64,000 nucleotides of DNA from Capnocytophaga sp. (GTDB taxonomy: Bacteria > Bacteroidota > Bacteroidia > Flavobacteriales > Flavobacteriaceae). The notes below the pieces were generated by a model, which saw only the letters and a list, made by a program, of their open reading frames with translations, did no database searches and was not told where the DNA came from. Shown here one piece after another: positions 53,870 through 62,017 of the stretch. Location of the stretch: the NCBI GenBank assembly GCA_030530525.1, contig JAUMUT010000005.1, forward strand, positions 1-64,000, read 5' to 3'. Made by a program: the position numbers and the translations under genes. How positions within the stretch are numbered: the stretch's first letter is position 1; each line of letters starts with the position of its first letter.

Positions 53870-54520
53870 ATGAAGGGATTTTCCTTAGAACACTTATTAA
53901 GACCTGCTATCATAGAGCAGGAAAATGGCAAATCACCCGCCGTTTTTATGCTACACGGTTACGGAAGCAACAAAGACGATTTGTTCTCTTTCGCAAGCGA
54001 ACTGCCTGAAAAATACGCAGTTATTTCAGTACAAGCTCCTTATGCCTTATCGGATACGGAATATGCTTGGTACTCTATGGAACTTGATGCTACGCGTTGG
54101 AGTGATATCGTACAAGCTTATACGACTCAGCGTAAATTATTGATTTTCATAGAACAATCTTGCCAAAAATATAGTTTAGATGAGCAACAAATTACACTTT
54201 TGGGCTTTAATCAGGGTTGTATTTTAAGCCTTTCTATGGCGCTTTCTTTCCCAAAAAAAATACAAAAAGTAGTAGGAATCAGTGGTTTTATGGATACCAA
54301 AATCTTAGCAGATAATTATCTGAAAAATGATTTTTCTGGGCTAAGCGTTTTCTTAGCTCACGGAATTTCTGACCAAATTATTCCTGTACAATGGGCAGAA
54401 GAAGCCGTTACTTTTCTTAAAGAATTAAATATTGATTGCACTTACGAAGAATTTTCAACAGGGCACAACATTACGCCTGAAATTTTCTATTCTTTCAAAG
54501 AGTGGCTAAGCAAACATTAA
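53870..54520 (+). CDS. carboxylesterase/phospholipase-fold protein without the catalytic serine
   Basis: A 216-residue alpha/beta hydrolase of the PF02230 (YpfH/carboxylesterase) type. It opens with VFMLHGYGSNKDDLFSFASEL, matching the oxyanion-hole segment. The nucleophile elbow, normally GFSQGG, reads GFNQGC, with Asn114 (codon AAT) in place of serine. The acid (HGISDQ, Asp168) and base (STGHN, His199) are intact. As written the protein should not be an ordinary serine hydrolase. A single base change (AAT from AGT) would explain it, so sequencing error or recent mutation must be excluded. Followed by a strong terminator. Confidence 0.85.
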   Translation: MKGFSLEHLLRPAIIEQENGKSPAVFMLHGYGSNKDDLFSFASELPEKYAVISVQAPYALSDTEYAWYSMELDATRWSDIVQAYTTQRKLLIFIEQSCQKYSLDEQQITLLGFNQGCILSLSMALSFPKKIQKVVGISGFMDTKILADNYLKNDFSGLSVFLAHGISDQIIPVQWAEEAVTFLKELNIDCTYEEFSTGHNITPEIFYSFKEWLSKH

Positions 54521-54572
54521 CCTAAAAGAAAAATAGAAAGCATAATTTTCTATAATTATTCACTTTAAAAAG

Positions 54573-54609
54573 ACAAAAGGAAACTTGTAATACAGGTTTC
54601 CTTTTTTGT
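54573..54609 (+). terminator. terminator of the esterase-fold gene
   Basis: A 15-bp stem with G-T pairs (AAAAGGAAACTTG with CAGGTTTCCTTTT), 5-nt loop and a T6 tail. Confidence 0.85.
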
Positions 54610-54654
54610 GTAAAAAATATTTCTGTTTAAACTTTATTTTCTATCTTATTTTAG

Positions 54655-54662
54655 TATCTTTG
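54655..54662 (+). promoter_or_regulatory. -7 promoter box of the Tex family gene
   Basis: TATCTTTG lies 15 bp upstream of the ATG at 54678. The longer frame from 54606 begins upstream of it and is excluded. Confidence 0.6.
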
Positions 54663-54677
54663 CAAGATATTTTTTTA

Positions 54678-56807
54678 ATGAAAATGACAAATATTCAGTT
54701 TATAAATCAGCAAACAGGAATAGCTGAAAAATCTATTGAAAACACTCTTTTATTACTTTCCGAAGGTTGTACCATACCTTTTATTGCACGCTATCGCAAA
54801 GACAGAACCCAAAACTTGGACGAAGTAGCCATAGAGAAAATAGCAAAGGCACAAAACGAATACGACAATCTTTGTAAGCGCAAAGAAACTATCTTAAACT
54901 CCATTGAAGAACAAGGAAAACTCACCGATGAACTAAAAAAACGCATTGAAAATAGTTTTGAACTCAATGAGTTGGAAGACTTATACTTACCTTACAAAAA
55001 ACGCAGAAAAACCAGAGGCGATGTTGCCAAAGAAAACGGATTGGAGCCCCTTGCTAAACAAATTATGAGCCAACGTGTAGCCAATCTCAGCACTCTTGCC
55101 GACAAATACATTTCTGACAAAGTAGTCAATGAAACCGAAGCCCTACAAGGTGCCTCGGATATTATCGCCGAATGGATTAATGAAAATATGTACATCCGTC
55201 GTACTTTACGAAAGATTTTTCAGCGTAAAGCAAACCTCTCTTCCGAAGTAGTTAAAGCCAAAAGTGAAGACGAAGAAGCCAAAAAGTACGAACAATATTT
55301 TGATTGGGAAGAACCGCTTAGCAAAGCTCCTTCTCATCGTGTTTTAGCTATTTTAAGAGCAGAAAAAGAAGGTTTTATTAAAATGAAAATCCAAGTAGAA
55401 CCCGAAGAAACTTTACCTTTTATAGAAGATACTATTATCAAAGGAAGCGGAGAAGTTGCAGAGTTTCTCCAAAAAACCGTCAAAGATAGCTATAAACGTT
55501 TGTTAGAGCCCTCCATTGCTAACGAAACACTCCAAGAAGCAAAAGATAAAGCCGATGCCAAAGCTATTGCCGTTTTTGCTGAAAATTTATCCCAACTTTT
55601 ATTAGCCTCTCCTCTCGGTGAGAAACGTATCCTTGCCATAGACCCTGGCTATCGTACGGGCTGTAAAGTCGTTTGCCTCAGCGAACAAGGCGATTTGTTA
55701 TACAACGAAACCATCTTCCCCCACGCTCCTCAACACGAAGAAACTATCGCTATTAAGAAAATCCGTACAATGGTATCGCAATACAATATTGAAGCTATTG
55801 CTATCGGGAACGGAACCGCTTCCAGAGAAACGGAAAATTTCATCAAAAAAATCACTTTTGACCGGCCCGTACAAGTTTTCGTAGTGAGCGAAGCAGGCGC
55901 ATCGGTGTATTCTGCCTCTAAAATAGCAAGAGACGAATTTCCTAACTATGACGTAACCGTGCGCGGGGCTGTCTCTATCGGGAGAAGGCTTGCCGACCCT
56001 CTGGCAGAGCTGGTAAAAATTGAACCCAAGTCTATCGGAGTGGGGCAATATCAACACGATGTAAATCCTACACTGCTCAAAGAAGAATTGGACGCTACCG
56101 TTATCCGTTCCGTAAATAAAGTAGGCGTAAATCTTAACACCGCAAGCAAATCTTTGCTTACCTACGTTTCAGGAATTGGAGAAAAAATGGCGGAAAACAT
56201 TGTCCATTATCGGGCAGAGAATGGCGCATTTGCAAAACGGGAAGACCTTAAAAAAGTGCCTCGTTTAGGAGAAAAAGTCTATCAGCAAGCAGTGGCTTTC
56301 TTGCGTGTCCATAACGAAGATAATCCGTTAGATAATTCCGCTGTGCATCCCGAAGCATATCCCATCATTAAACGAATGGCAAAAGACCTCAACATAAAAG
56401 AAAAAGAGCTTATCGGGAATAAAAAAGCCATTGCCTCTATTCCGATAGAAAATTACATTACCGAAAACGCAGGAGTTTTATACCTAAAAGATATGCTCAA
56501 AGAATTGGAAAAACCAGGATTAGACCCCAGACAAGCTGCCAAAGTATTTGAGTTTGACCCCAATGTAAAAACTTTTGAAGATGTAAAAACGGGAATGATT
56601 CTCAACGGAATTGTTAATAACATCACCGCTTTTGGCTGTTTTGTTGATATAGGCGTAAAGGAAAGCGGATTGGTTCATATTTCACAACTAAAAGAAGGAT
56701 ATGTTTCCGATGTAAATGAAGTAGTGAAACTTCACCAGCAAGTGCAAGTAAAAGTCTTGGAAGTAGATGAAACTCGTAAGCGTATTTCTCTTAGCTTAAT
56801 AATCTGA
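54678..56807 (+). CDS. tex: Tex family RNA-binding transcription accessory protein
   Basis: A cytoplasmic nucleic-acid-binding protein of about 709 residues, homologous to Tex/Spt6. The N-terminal helical region carries CTIPFIARYRKD. A central YqgF/RNase H-like domain (RILAIDPGYRTGCKV), a helix-hairpin-helix pair (LLTYVSGIGEKMAENIVHYR) and a C-terminal S1 domain (GMILNGIVNNITAFGCFVDIG) follow. It takes part in transcription and RNA handling; the exact target is unsettled. The ATG at 54678 or the one at 54684 is the start; earlier codons precede the promoter. Gene length is normal. Confidence 0.93.
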   Translation: MKMTNIQFINQQTGIAEKSIENTLLLLSEGCTIPFIARYRKDRTQNLDEVAIEKIAKAQNEYDNLCKRKETILNSIEEQGKLTDELKKRIENSFELNELEDLYLPYKKRRKTRGDVAKENGLEPLAKQIMSQRVANLSTLADKYISDKVVNETEALQGASDIIAEWINENMYIRRTLRKIFQRKANLSSEVVKAKSEDEEAKKYEQYFDWEEPLSKAPSHRVLAILRAEKEGFIKMKIQVEPEETLPFIEDTIIKGSGEVAEFLQKTVKDSYKRLLEPSIANETLQEAKDKADAKAIAVFAENLSQLLLASPLGEKRILAIDPGYRTGCKVVCLSEQGDLLYNETIFPHAPQHEETIAIKKIRTMVSQYNIEAIAIGNGTASRETENFIKKITFDRPVQVFVVSEAGASVYSASKIARDEFPNYDVTVRGAVSIGRRLADPLAELVKIEPKSIGVGQYQHDVNPTLLKEELDATVIRSVNKVGVNLNTASKSLLTYVSGIGEKMAENIVHYRAENGAFAKREDLKKVPRLGEKVYQQAVAFLRVHNEDNPLDNSAVHPEAYPIIKRMAKDLNIKEKELIGNKKAIASIPIENYITENAGVLYLKDMLKELEKPGLDPRQAAKVFEFDPNVKTFEDVKTGMILNGIVNNITAFGCFVDIGVKESGLVHISQLKEGYVSDVNEVVKLHQQVQVKVLEVDETRKRISLSLII

Positions 56808-56869
56808 TTTTCTATTATTTAGAATATAATTTCTTTATCATTTTTTATTATTCCAACAAAAAAAATACA

Positions 56870-57841
56870 ATGAAAAATATTGCTGTTATAATGGGCGGGT
56901 ACTCCGAAGAAGCCGGAGTTTCTCTAAAAAGTGGTGCCGTTGTTCTTAATCACTTAGACAAAACCAAATACAACGGCTACGGCATACAAATCCATAAAGA
57001 CCGATGGGAATATATTAACGAAAAAGGCGAGGCTTTCCCTGTGGATAAAAATGATTTTTCTATCCAAGTCAATGGAAAAAAAATCATCTTTGATGCCGTG
57101 TTTAACGCTATTCACGGAACGCCTGGCGAAGACGGATACCTACAAGCCTATTTTCAACTCTTGCAAATCCCTCTAACGGGTTGTAGTATGTATGCTTCCG
57201 CTTTGACGTTCAACAAAAGAGATATGCTTTCCGTACTAAAACCCTACGATATCCCTTGCGCTCCTTCGTATTACTTAAACAAAGGCGATGTATTCCATAC
57301 TTCGGATATTATAGAAAAAGTAGGTATTCCGTGTTTCGTAAAGGCAAATCGTTCAGGCAGTAGCATAGGCGTTTTTAAAGTAAAAGAAGAAAAAGAACTC
57401 ACAGAGGCAATAGAAAAAGCCTTTGAAGTGGATAACGAAATCCTTATTGAAGGATTTTTAGACGGAACAGAAGTTTCGGTTGGCGTAATCACTTACCAAG
57501 GCGAAACTATCGTTTTACCAATCACCGAAATTATTTCTGAGAGAGAATTTTTTGATTATGAAGCAAAATATTTAGGAAAATCTAAAGAAATAACTCCCGC
57601 ACGCATTTCCGAAGAGTTAGCCGAAACTATCCGAACTCTCGCCTTGCGTATCTATAATATATTACAGATGAAAGGATTTAGCAGAAGCGAATTTATTATT
57701 GTAGATGGTATTCCCCATCTTTTGGAAATGAATACTACACCAGGATTATCCGAAGCAAGTATTTTGCCACAACAAGCCAAAGCAGCGGGAATATCTCTTA
57801 CTGAACTTTTTAGTAATGCTATTGAAGAATCTTTTTTGTAG
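56870..57841 (+). CDS. ddl: D-alanine--D-alanine ligase
   Basis: Makes the D-Ala-D-Ala dipeptide for peptidoglycan. The 323-residue ATP-grasp enzyme has VIMGGYSEEAGVSLKSG at the N-terminus, the HGTPGEDGYLQAYFQLLQIPLTG loop and the SGSSIGVFKV glycine-rich ATP loop. The ligand-binding EGTEVS-type and EMNTTPGLSE motifs close the active site. It lies 62 bp after tex and may share its transcript, as I find no TAnnTTTG box. A clean terminator follows. Confidence 0.95.
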   Translation: MKNIAVIMGGYSEEAGVSLKSGAVVLNHLDKTKYNGYGIQIHKDRWEYINEKGEAFPVDKNDFSIQVNGKKIIFDAVFNAIHGTPGEDGYLQAYFQLLQIPLTGCSMYASALTFNKRDMLSVLKPYDIPCAPSYYLNKGDVFHTSDIIEKVGIPCFVKANRSGSSIGVFKVKEEKELTEAIEKAFEVDNEILIEGFLDGTEVSVGVITYQGETIVLPITEIISEREFFDYEAKYLGKSKEITPARISEELAETIRTLALRIYNILQMKGFSRSEFIIVDGIPHLLEMNTTPGLSEASILPQQAKAAGISLTELFSNAIEESFL

Positions 57842-57874
57842 ATTATAAAAAATACTTTTACCATAATAAAAAAC

Positions 57875-57912
57875 AATCCTCCTTTGAAAATATTCTTAGG
57901 AGGATTTTTTAT
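57875..57912 (+). terminator. ddl terminator
   Basis: A 9-bp stem AATCCTCCT with AGGAGGATT, 14-nt loop and a T6 tail. Confidence 0.85.
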
Positions 57913-57944
57913 GCATAAATATATTTTATTGTTTTCTATATTTA
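57913..57944. other. AT-rich lead-in to the second 21-bp array
   Basis: No coding or regulatory signal. The block at 57924-57944 may be a very decayed preceding unit (similar T-rich start) but does not carry the TAG core in phase. Confidence 0.3.
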
Positions 57945-58133
57945 TTTTAGAATAGTTTATATATACTTTCTTTTAGAATAGATAATCTTTTTAATAGTTT
58001 ATCTACACTTTTTAATAGTTTATATTTCCCAAGTAATAGTTTATCTCTACTTTTATTTAGAAAACATTTCCTACCAAATAGTTTTCCTTTCCTTTTATAT
58101 AGAATAGAAAAATAATCTATTTACTATCTTTCC
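57945..58133 (+). repeat. 21-bp-phased degenerate array (array 2)
   Basis: Nine units start at 57945, 57966, 57987, 58008, 58029, 58050, 58071, 58092 and 58113, all exactly 21 bp apart. Seven of the nine begin with C. The core TAG or TTAG occurs at unit positions 8-11 in all but the last. Typical units begin CTTTTTAATAGTTTAT, CTTTCTTTTAGAATAG or CTTTTATATAGAATAG, followed by a variable tail. The consensus resembles array 1 (CTT-nnn-TAGAAT) but is not a clean dyad. On the + strand it is open from 57951 to a TAA at 58113 without an ATG, encoding heptads such as LLFRKHF and LLYRIEK. Confidence 0.85.
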
Positions 58134-58278
58134 TTTTAAAAAGTATAGAAATATTTTCTATTTTATATCTTTACAAAACAAAAGGGAAAGCATTCTTTTA
58201 TATAGAACCCCTCCCCTACTACGTAGTTTATATGTTTTTTATTTATTATAAAATAGTTTTTTTAATAATATATTTTAT
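58134..58278. other. AT-rich noncoding stretch after array 2
   Basis: Contains one small C-rich island (near 58207-58216) and TATAG/TAGTTTATA motifs that are out of the 21-bp phase. No coding signal. It ends at the convergent 184-residue membrane protein gene. Confidence 0.35.
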
Positions 58279-58833
58279 CTATATTAAAATCAATAATAAA
58301 ATATAGATAGAAAATGCTATACAAAAGAATGTATTTCCTTCTTTTGTGTTTAATAATCTATCCGAATATAAAAAAATAGCAGAAGTTAGCATTATTCCAA
58401 TATAATAAACTGAATTCATATAAACTTCTAAAATATCCAAAAATAATTGAAAATTGCTTCGCTGTTCTTCTTTATTGGAAACCCCTACCATAGATATTTT
58501 ATTAGAAAGATTAGTTTTGTTTAAGTATTCGTTATTTAATTCATAATAAGAAATTTCATCGGTTGTATTTACTTTCGGAAGGCTTCTAAGAGATAATAAC
58601 CCTACCACAATACGAATATCGCCATCATCAGCGCAAGGAATTTGTTTGGATGATTCTTTAAAATAAATATTTACACTTTCTCGTATCCATTTATTGCGGT
58701 AACAACTTTTTACTTGCATTGTTTTTTTCTCTATATCCTTTATTTTAGAGAAAGTTATCAATGTATTAGAAAAAATAAGCAATAGAGGCGCAAAGCAAAG
58801 CAATATTAAAATATAAATAACTATTTTTTTCAT
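58279..58833 (-). CDS. hypothetical membrane protein (184 aa)
   Basis: A 184-residue protein with an N-terminal membrane helix (about 3-25), an extracytoplasmic domain of about 100 residues and two C-terminal helices (about 136-180). The domain has two cysteines (at about 44 and 68) that could form a disulfide. No recognisable family or catalytic motif. It lies downstream of rny on the same strand but behind a good terminator. Its 3' end faces array 2. Function unknown. Confidence 0.6.
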   Translation of the reverse strand: MKKIVIYILILLCFAPLLLIFSNTLITFSKIKDIEKKTMQVKSCYRNKWIRESVNIYFKESSKQIPCADDGDIRIVVGLLSLRSLPKVNTTDEISYYELNNEYLNKTNLSNKISMVGVSNKEEQRSNFQLFLDILEVYMNSVYYIGIMLTSAIFLYSDRLLNTKEGNTFFCIAFSIYILLLILI

Positions 58834-58869
58834 TGTTTTTGTCGTTTTCTGTTTTTATTATTTTTTTTA

Positions 58870-58905
58870 GTAAAAAAACTCTCCCAACACTAATATTAGG
58901 AGAGT
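58870..58905 (-). terminator. rny terminator
   Basis: Minus-strand stem ACTCTCC with GGAGAGT around a 14-nt loop, followed by T7. Confidence 0.85.
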
Positions 58906-58939
58906 AATGTTTTTTTATAATATGTTAATAGATTACTTT

Positions 58940-60514
58940 TTATTTAGCAATATTAACGGCTCTTGTTTCACGAATAACGGTAACTTTCACTTGCCCTGGG
59001 TAGGTCATATCTGTTTGTATTTTTTGAGAAAGATTGAATGATAATTCTGCTGCTTTATCATCGGTAACTTTTTCACTTTCTACGATAACGCGCAATTCTC
59101 TACCCGCTTGGATTGCATAGGCTTTTTTCACGCCTTGGAAAGAAAATGCAGTATCTTCCAATTCTTTAAGTCGTTGAATATAAGAATCTAACACTTGCCT
59201 ACGAGCTCCTGGTCTTGCTCCTGAAATAGCATCGCACACTTGCACGATAGGAGCTATAAGAGAAGTCATTTCTATTTCATCGTGGTGCGCTCCAATAGCA
59301 TTGCATACTTCGGGTTTTTCTCCATATTTTTGCGCCCATTCCATACCCAAAAGAGCGTGTGGCATTTCGGTATCTACCTCTGGTACTTTCCCTATATCGT
59401 GGAGCAATCCTGCACGTTTTGCCAATTTAACATTTAAGCCCAATTCCGCTGCCATAAGCCCACAAAGGCGAGCTACTTCGCGCGAGTGTTGCAATAGATT
59501 TTGTCCGTAAGAAGAACGATATTTCATTCGTCCAACAGCTTTAATTAGCTCTGGGTGCAACCCGTGGATACCTAAATCAATAATGGTTCTTTTTCCTATT
59601 TCAGCTATTTCTTCTTCTACTTGTTTGGTTGTTTTTTCTACCACTTCTTCTATACGTGCTGGGTGAATACGTCCGTCAGTAACCAATTTATGAAGGGAAA
59701 GGCGAGCTATTTCTCGGCGAACAGAATCAAAGCAAGAAAGAATAATAGCCTCTGGGGTATCATCTACGATAATTTCCACACCTGTTGCGGCTTCCAAAGC
59801 ACGAATATTACGCCCTTCGCGACCAATAATTCGTCCTTTCACATCATCTGATTCTAAGTTGAATACAGAAACACAATTATCAATTGCCTCTTCTGTACCA
59901 ATTCGTTGTATCGTATTGATAATGATTTTCTTAGCTTCTTGCCGTGCAGTTAGCTTAGCTTCTTCAATAGTAGTTTGTATGTAAGCCATTGCATCGGTTT
60001 TGGCTTCATTTTTTAAAGAATCTACTAATTGTGCTTTGGCTTCTTCGGCAGTAAGGCCTGAAATTACTTCCAATTGTTTCACTTGGCTTTTGTGCAATTT
60101 TTCAATTTCTTCTTGCTTTTTGTCAAGCATAGCCATTCGGTGATCGCACTCTTCTTTTTTAAGATTTAGCTCTTCTGTAAGTCGTTTATTTTGAGCTAAT
60201 TCGTTAGAAACTTGCGATTCTTTATCTCTAATTCGTTTTTCAGTTTCTGTAATTTTCTTTTCTTTTCCTAAAATTACTTTTTCGTGCTCTGCTTTTAGTT
60301 CTAAAAATTTCTCTTTGGCTTGGTATATTTTTTCTTTTTTAATATTTTCAGCCTCAATATTTGCTTGTTTTAAGATATTTTTAGATTCGTTTTGAGCATC
60401 TAAAACTACTTTGGAAGCGTATTTTTCTTGTATTTTTTTCAGTACCAACCAAGCGATAGCTCCGCCAATACTTACTCCAATAATCGCTCCTAATATCAAA
60501 CTTATTGTATCCAT
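58940..60514 (-). CDS. rny: ribonuclease Y
   Basis: A membrane-anchored endoribonuclease that initiates mRNA decay. The 524-residue protein has an N-terminal helix (about 4-26), a long charged coiled coil (about 30-190), a KH RNA-binding domain (about 215-275, with [22 protein letters not shown]) and an HD domain ([13 protein letters not shown] and [12 protein letters not shown], about 340-430). The length is full. The gene is separated from zapA by a 6S-type RNA on the same strand and is followed by a strong terminator. Confidence 0.96.
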   Translation of the reverse strand: MDTISLILGAIIGVSIGGAIAWLVLKKIQEKYASKVVLDAQNESKNILKQANIEAENIKKEKIYQAKEKFLELKAEHEKVILGKEKKITETEKRIRDKESQVSNELAQNKRLTEELNLKKEECDHRMAMLDKKQEEIEKLHKSQVKQLEVISGLTAEEAKAQLVDSLKNEAKTDAMAYIQTTIEEAKLTARQEAKKIIINTIQRIGTEEAIDNCVSVFNLESDDVKGRIIGREGRNIRALEAATGVEIIVDDTPEAIILSCFDSVRREIARLSLHKLVTDGRIHPARIEEVVEKTTKQVEEEIAEIGKRTIIDLGIHGLHPELIKAVGRMKYRSSYGQNLLQHSREVARLCGLMAAELGLNVKLAKRAGLLHDIGKVPEVDTEMPHALLGMEWAQKYGEKPEVCNAIGAHHDEIEMTSLIAPIVQVCDAISGARPGARRQVLDSYIQRLKELEDTAFSFQGVKKAYAIQAGRELRVIVESEKVTDDKAAELSFNLSQKIQTDMTYPGQVKVTVIRETRAVNIAK

Positions 60515-60538
60515 AAAAATCTATAATATATAATTTTG

Positions 60539-60704
60539 AAAAAAATGCCTGCATAAGATAAAGTTTGAATAAACTCCAAAAAACACGCTTAGAGCTACCA
60601 AACCCTTCAAGTATCCGTAACAAAGACGGCACGCTTTGGTGGTTTTACTCGACTCTCCTGATTAAATTTTTGTTGAGTTTACCAAAATTGTTCTATGCAG
60701 GCAG
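60539..60704 (-). ncRNA. ssrS: 6S-Flavo-type RNA
   Basis: The 5' end TGCCTGCATA (60703-60694) pairs perfectly with TATGCAGGCA (60555-60546), followed by T7 as a terminator. The enclosed sequence of about 140 nt forms an extended, imperfect rod with an open central region, as in 6S RNA, the RNA polymerase inhibitor. It lies between zapA and rny, where I expect the Flavobacteriia 6S RNA (Rfam 6S-Flavo), and parallels zapA-ssrS in E. coli. No -7 box is visible at its 5' end, so it may be processed from the zapA transcript. Confidence 0.8.
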
Positions 60705-60708
60705 TAAT

Positions 60709-61005
60709 TTATTTACTTTGTAATAATTCGTCTAATAAATGATTTATTTTTTCTAACTTCGTTTCCGTTGTTTCTATCTTTGTATTCTCTTGCAAAACAT
60801 CGTTAGATGCTATGGTTGCAAAAGAAATGGCACACATAGCCAAGGCATCTTGTCTATCTTTTATTGCATAATTTTCCTCAAAAAAACGAATTTTTTCGTT
60901 TATTTTTTCAGCTGCTACTCGGTATGCTTCTTCCTTTTTGGGGTCTATACTCAAAGGATACATACGGTCTGCTATTTTTAAGGTAATTCGCAACTTTTCG
61001 TCCAT
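60709..61005 (-). CDS. zapA: cell division protein ZapA
   Basis: A 98-residue protein matching ZapA, which crosslinks FtsZ protofilaments at the division ring. LRITLKIADRMYPLSIDPKKEE is the typical N-terminal beta/alpha start; the rest forms the dimeric coiled coil, with FFEENYAIKDRQDALAMCAIS in the middle. It lies directly upstream of the 6S-type RNA and rny and 13 bp downstream of a coiled-coil gene in one transcription unit. Confidence 0.9.
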   Translation of the reverse strand: MDEKLRITLKIADRMYPLSIDPKKEEAYRVAAEKINEKIRFFEENYAIKDRQDALAMCAISFATIASNDVLQENTKIETTETKLEKINHLLDELLQSK

Positions 61006-61018
61006 TTATTTATTTTTT

Positions 61019-61306
61019 TTAAGAAAATTGAGCTATACAAGCATCAATTTCTCTTATTAGTGCATTTATTTTCAGTTTTACTTCTGTTTTATGCTCCTCA
61101 CTGCCCAAAATTGTGCTAACAACCTTTAAAGCATCATATTTTTCTTGATTTTTTTGTACTTTTTCTTCTAAAACACATTTTTCGTTCTTCATTTGTACAA
61201 TTTCAGCCTTTAAAGTGTTATTTTCTCGCTCCAAATCCATTATTTTAGCATTTAATAATGGTAATTTAAGCTCTAACTCGGCTACTAACGAATAGATTTT
61301 GTCCAT
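61019..61306 (-). CDS. coiled-coil protein upstream of zapA (ZapB-like)
   Basis: A 95-residue, charged, nearly all-coiled-coil protein (KIYSLVAELELKLPLLNAK start, heptads with Leu/Ile to residue 70). It resembles ZapB in size and structure and sits 13 bp before zapA, so an FtsZ-ring role alongside ZapA is plausible by context only. The frame opens at 61330, but the promoter's -7 box overlaps that Met. I use the ATG at 61306. Confidence 0.75.
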   Translation of the reverse strand: MDKIYSLVAELELKLPLLNAKIMDLERENNTLKAEIVQMKNEKCVLEEKVQKNQEKYDALKVVSTILGSEEHKTEVKLKINALIREIDACIAQFS

Positions 61307-61329
61307 AACCGTTTCACAATTAAACGGCA

Positions 61330-61337
61330 CAAAATTA
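61330..61337 (-). promoter_or_regulatory. -7 promoter box of the coiled-coil-zapA-6S-rny unit
   Basis: Minus-strand TAATTTTG lies 23 bp upstream of the ATG at 61306. It overlaps the first Met of the longer frame and excludes it. Confidence 0.6.
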
Positions 61338-61482
61338 ATATATATACTTCATATATACAACTTTTTTAATAATTTATTTTAATTTCAAATTACAACTTTC
61401 TGATTATTAATTTTATACAATAAAAAAACGTTTGAAATATTTATTTTTTTAAATATTTATAGTTAATTTTAAATTAAAATTT

Positions 61483-61490
61483 TATCTTTG
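61483..61490 (+). promoter_or_regulatory. -7 promoter box of the lipoprotein-S9 peptidase operon
   Basis: TATCTTTG lies 14 bp upstream of the ATG at 61505. Confidence 0.6.
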
Positions 61491-61504
61491 CAAAAAAATA
61501 ACAT

Positions 61505-62014
61505 ATGAAACGTATATTTCTATCTTTTGGAGTTTTTAGCCTTTTTTGCTTATTTTCGTGCAATATTTCTATAAATACAGACGAAAAAGAAAAAAAAGAA
61601 GAAGTTTTTTTAGAAAAAAATGATATTCCTGTTGAAAAACTACAAGATTCTCTACAAAAAATGTCTATTTTGTTAGATGATTATCGGTATTTTGACATAA
61701 AATCTAATGAAGAAGCTCAATTTTTCTTTGAACAGAATACAATTTCTGACCCAGAACAGTTTGTTATAGACCAATTATTGGCTACTAATGTAACAAAAGA
61801 CGAAAATCACCCGCTTATTGATTATCGCCCACGCCGTAATGCCAAATTTCAAATTAATAAAATAAAATTGCTCAATCATCGTTGGGTAATTTGTGATTTT
61901 TCTGATGGTTTGGACTGGGGCGAACTTCTTTTAAGATACGATTTGAATGACGACAACTCATTGTCTTTCAAAGTGTTTGACCAAACTTTATATGTAAGCG
62001 AACAAAAACCATAA
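61505..62014 (+). CDS. putative lipoprotein (169 aa)
   Basis: A 169-residue protein with a type II signal peptide and lipobox (LFSC, Cys19). An acidic, lysine-rich segment (DEKEKKEE) and a compact C-terminal domain (about 75-165) rich in beta-strand and aromatic residues (HRWVICDFSDGLDWGELLLRYDL) follow. Predicted outer- or inner-membrane-attached. No recognised family. It precedes the S9 peptidase gene by 3 bp and is therefore cotranscribed with it. Confidence 0.75.
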   Translation: MKRIFLSFGVFSLFCLFSCNISINTDEKEKKEEVFLEKNDIPVEKLQDSLQKMSILLDDYRYFDIKSNEEAQFFFEQNTISDPEQFVIDQLLATNVTKDENHPLIDYRPRRNAKFQINKIKLLNHRWVICDFSDGLDWGELLLRYDLNDDNSLSFKVFDQTLYVSEQKP

Positions 62015-62017
62015 AAT

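Noticed and set aside
54606..54677. 24-codon extension of tex
   Set aside because: It starts within the preceding terminator and lies upstream of the -7 box at 54655-54662.
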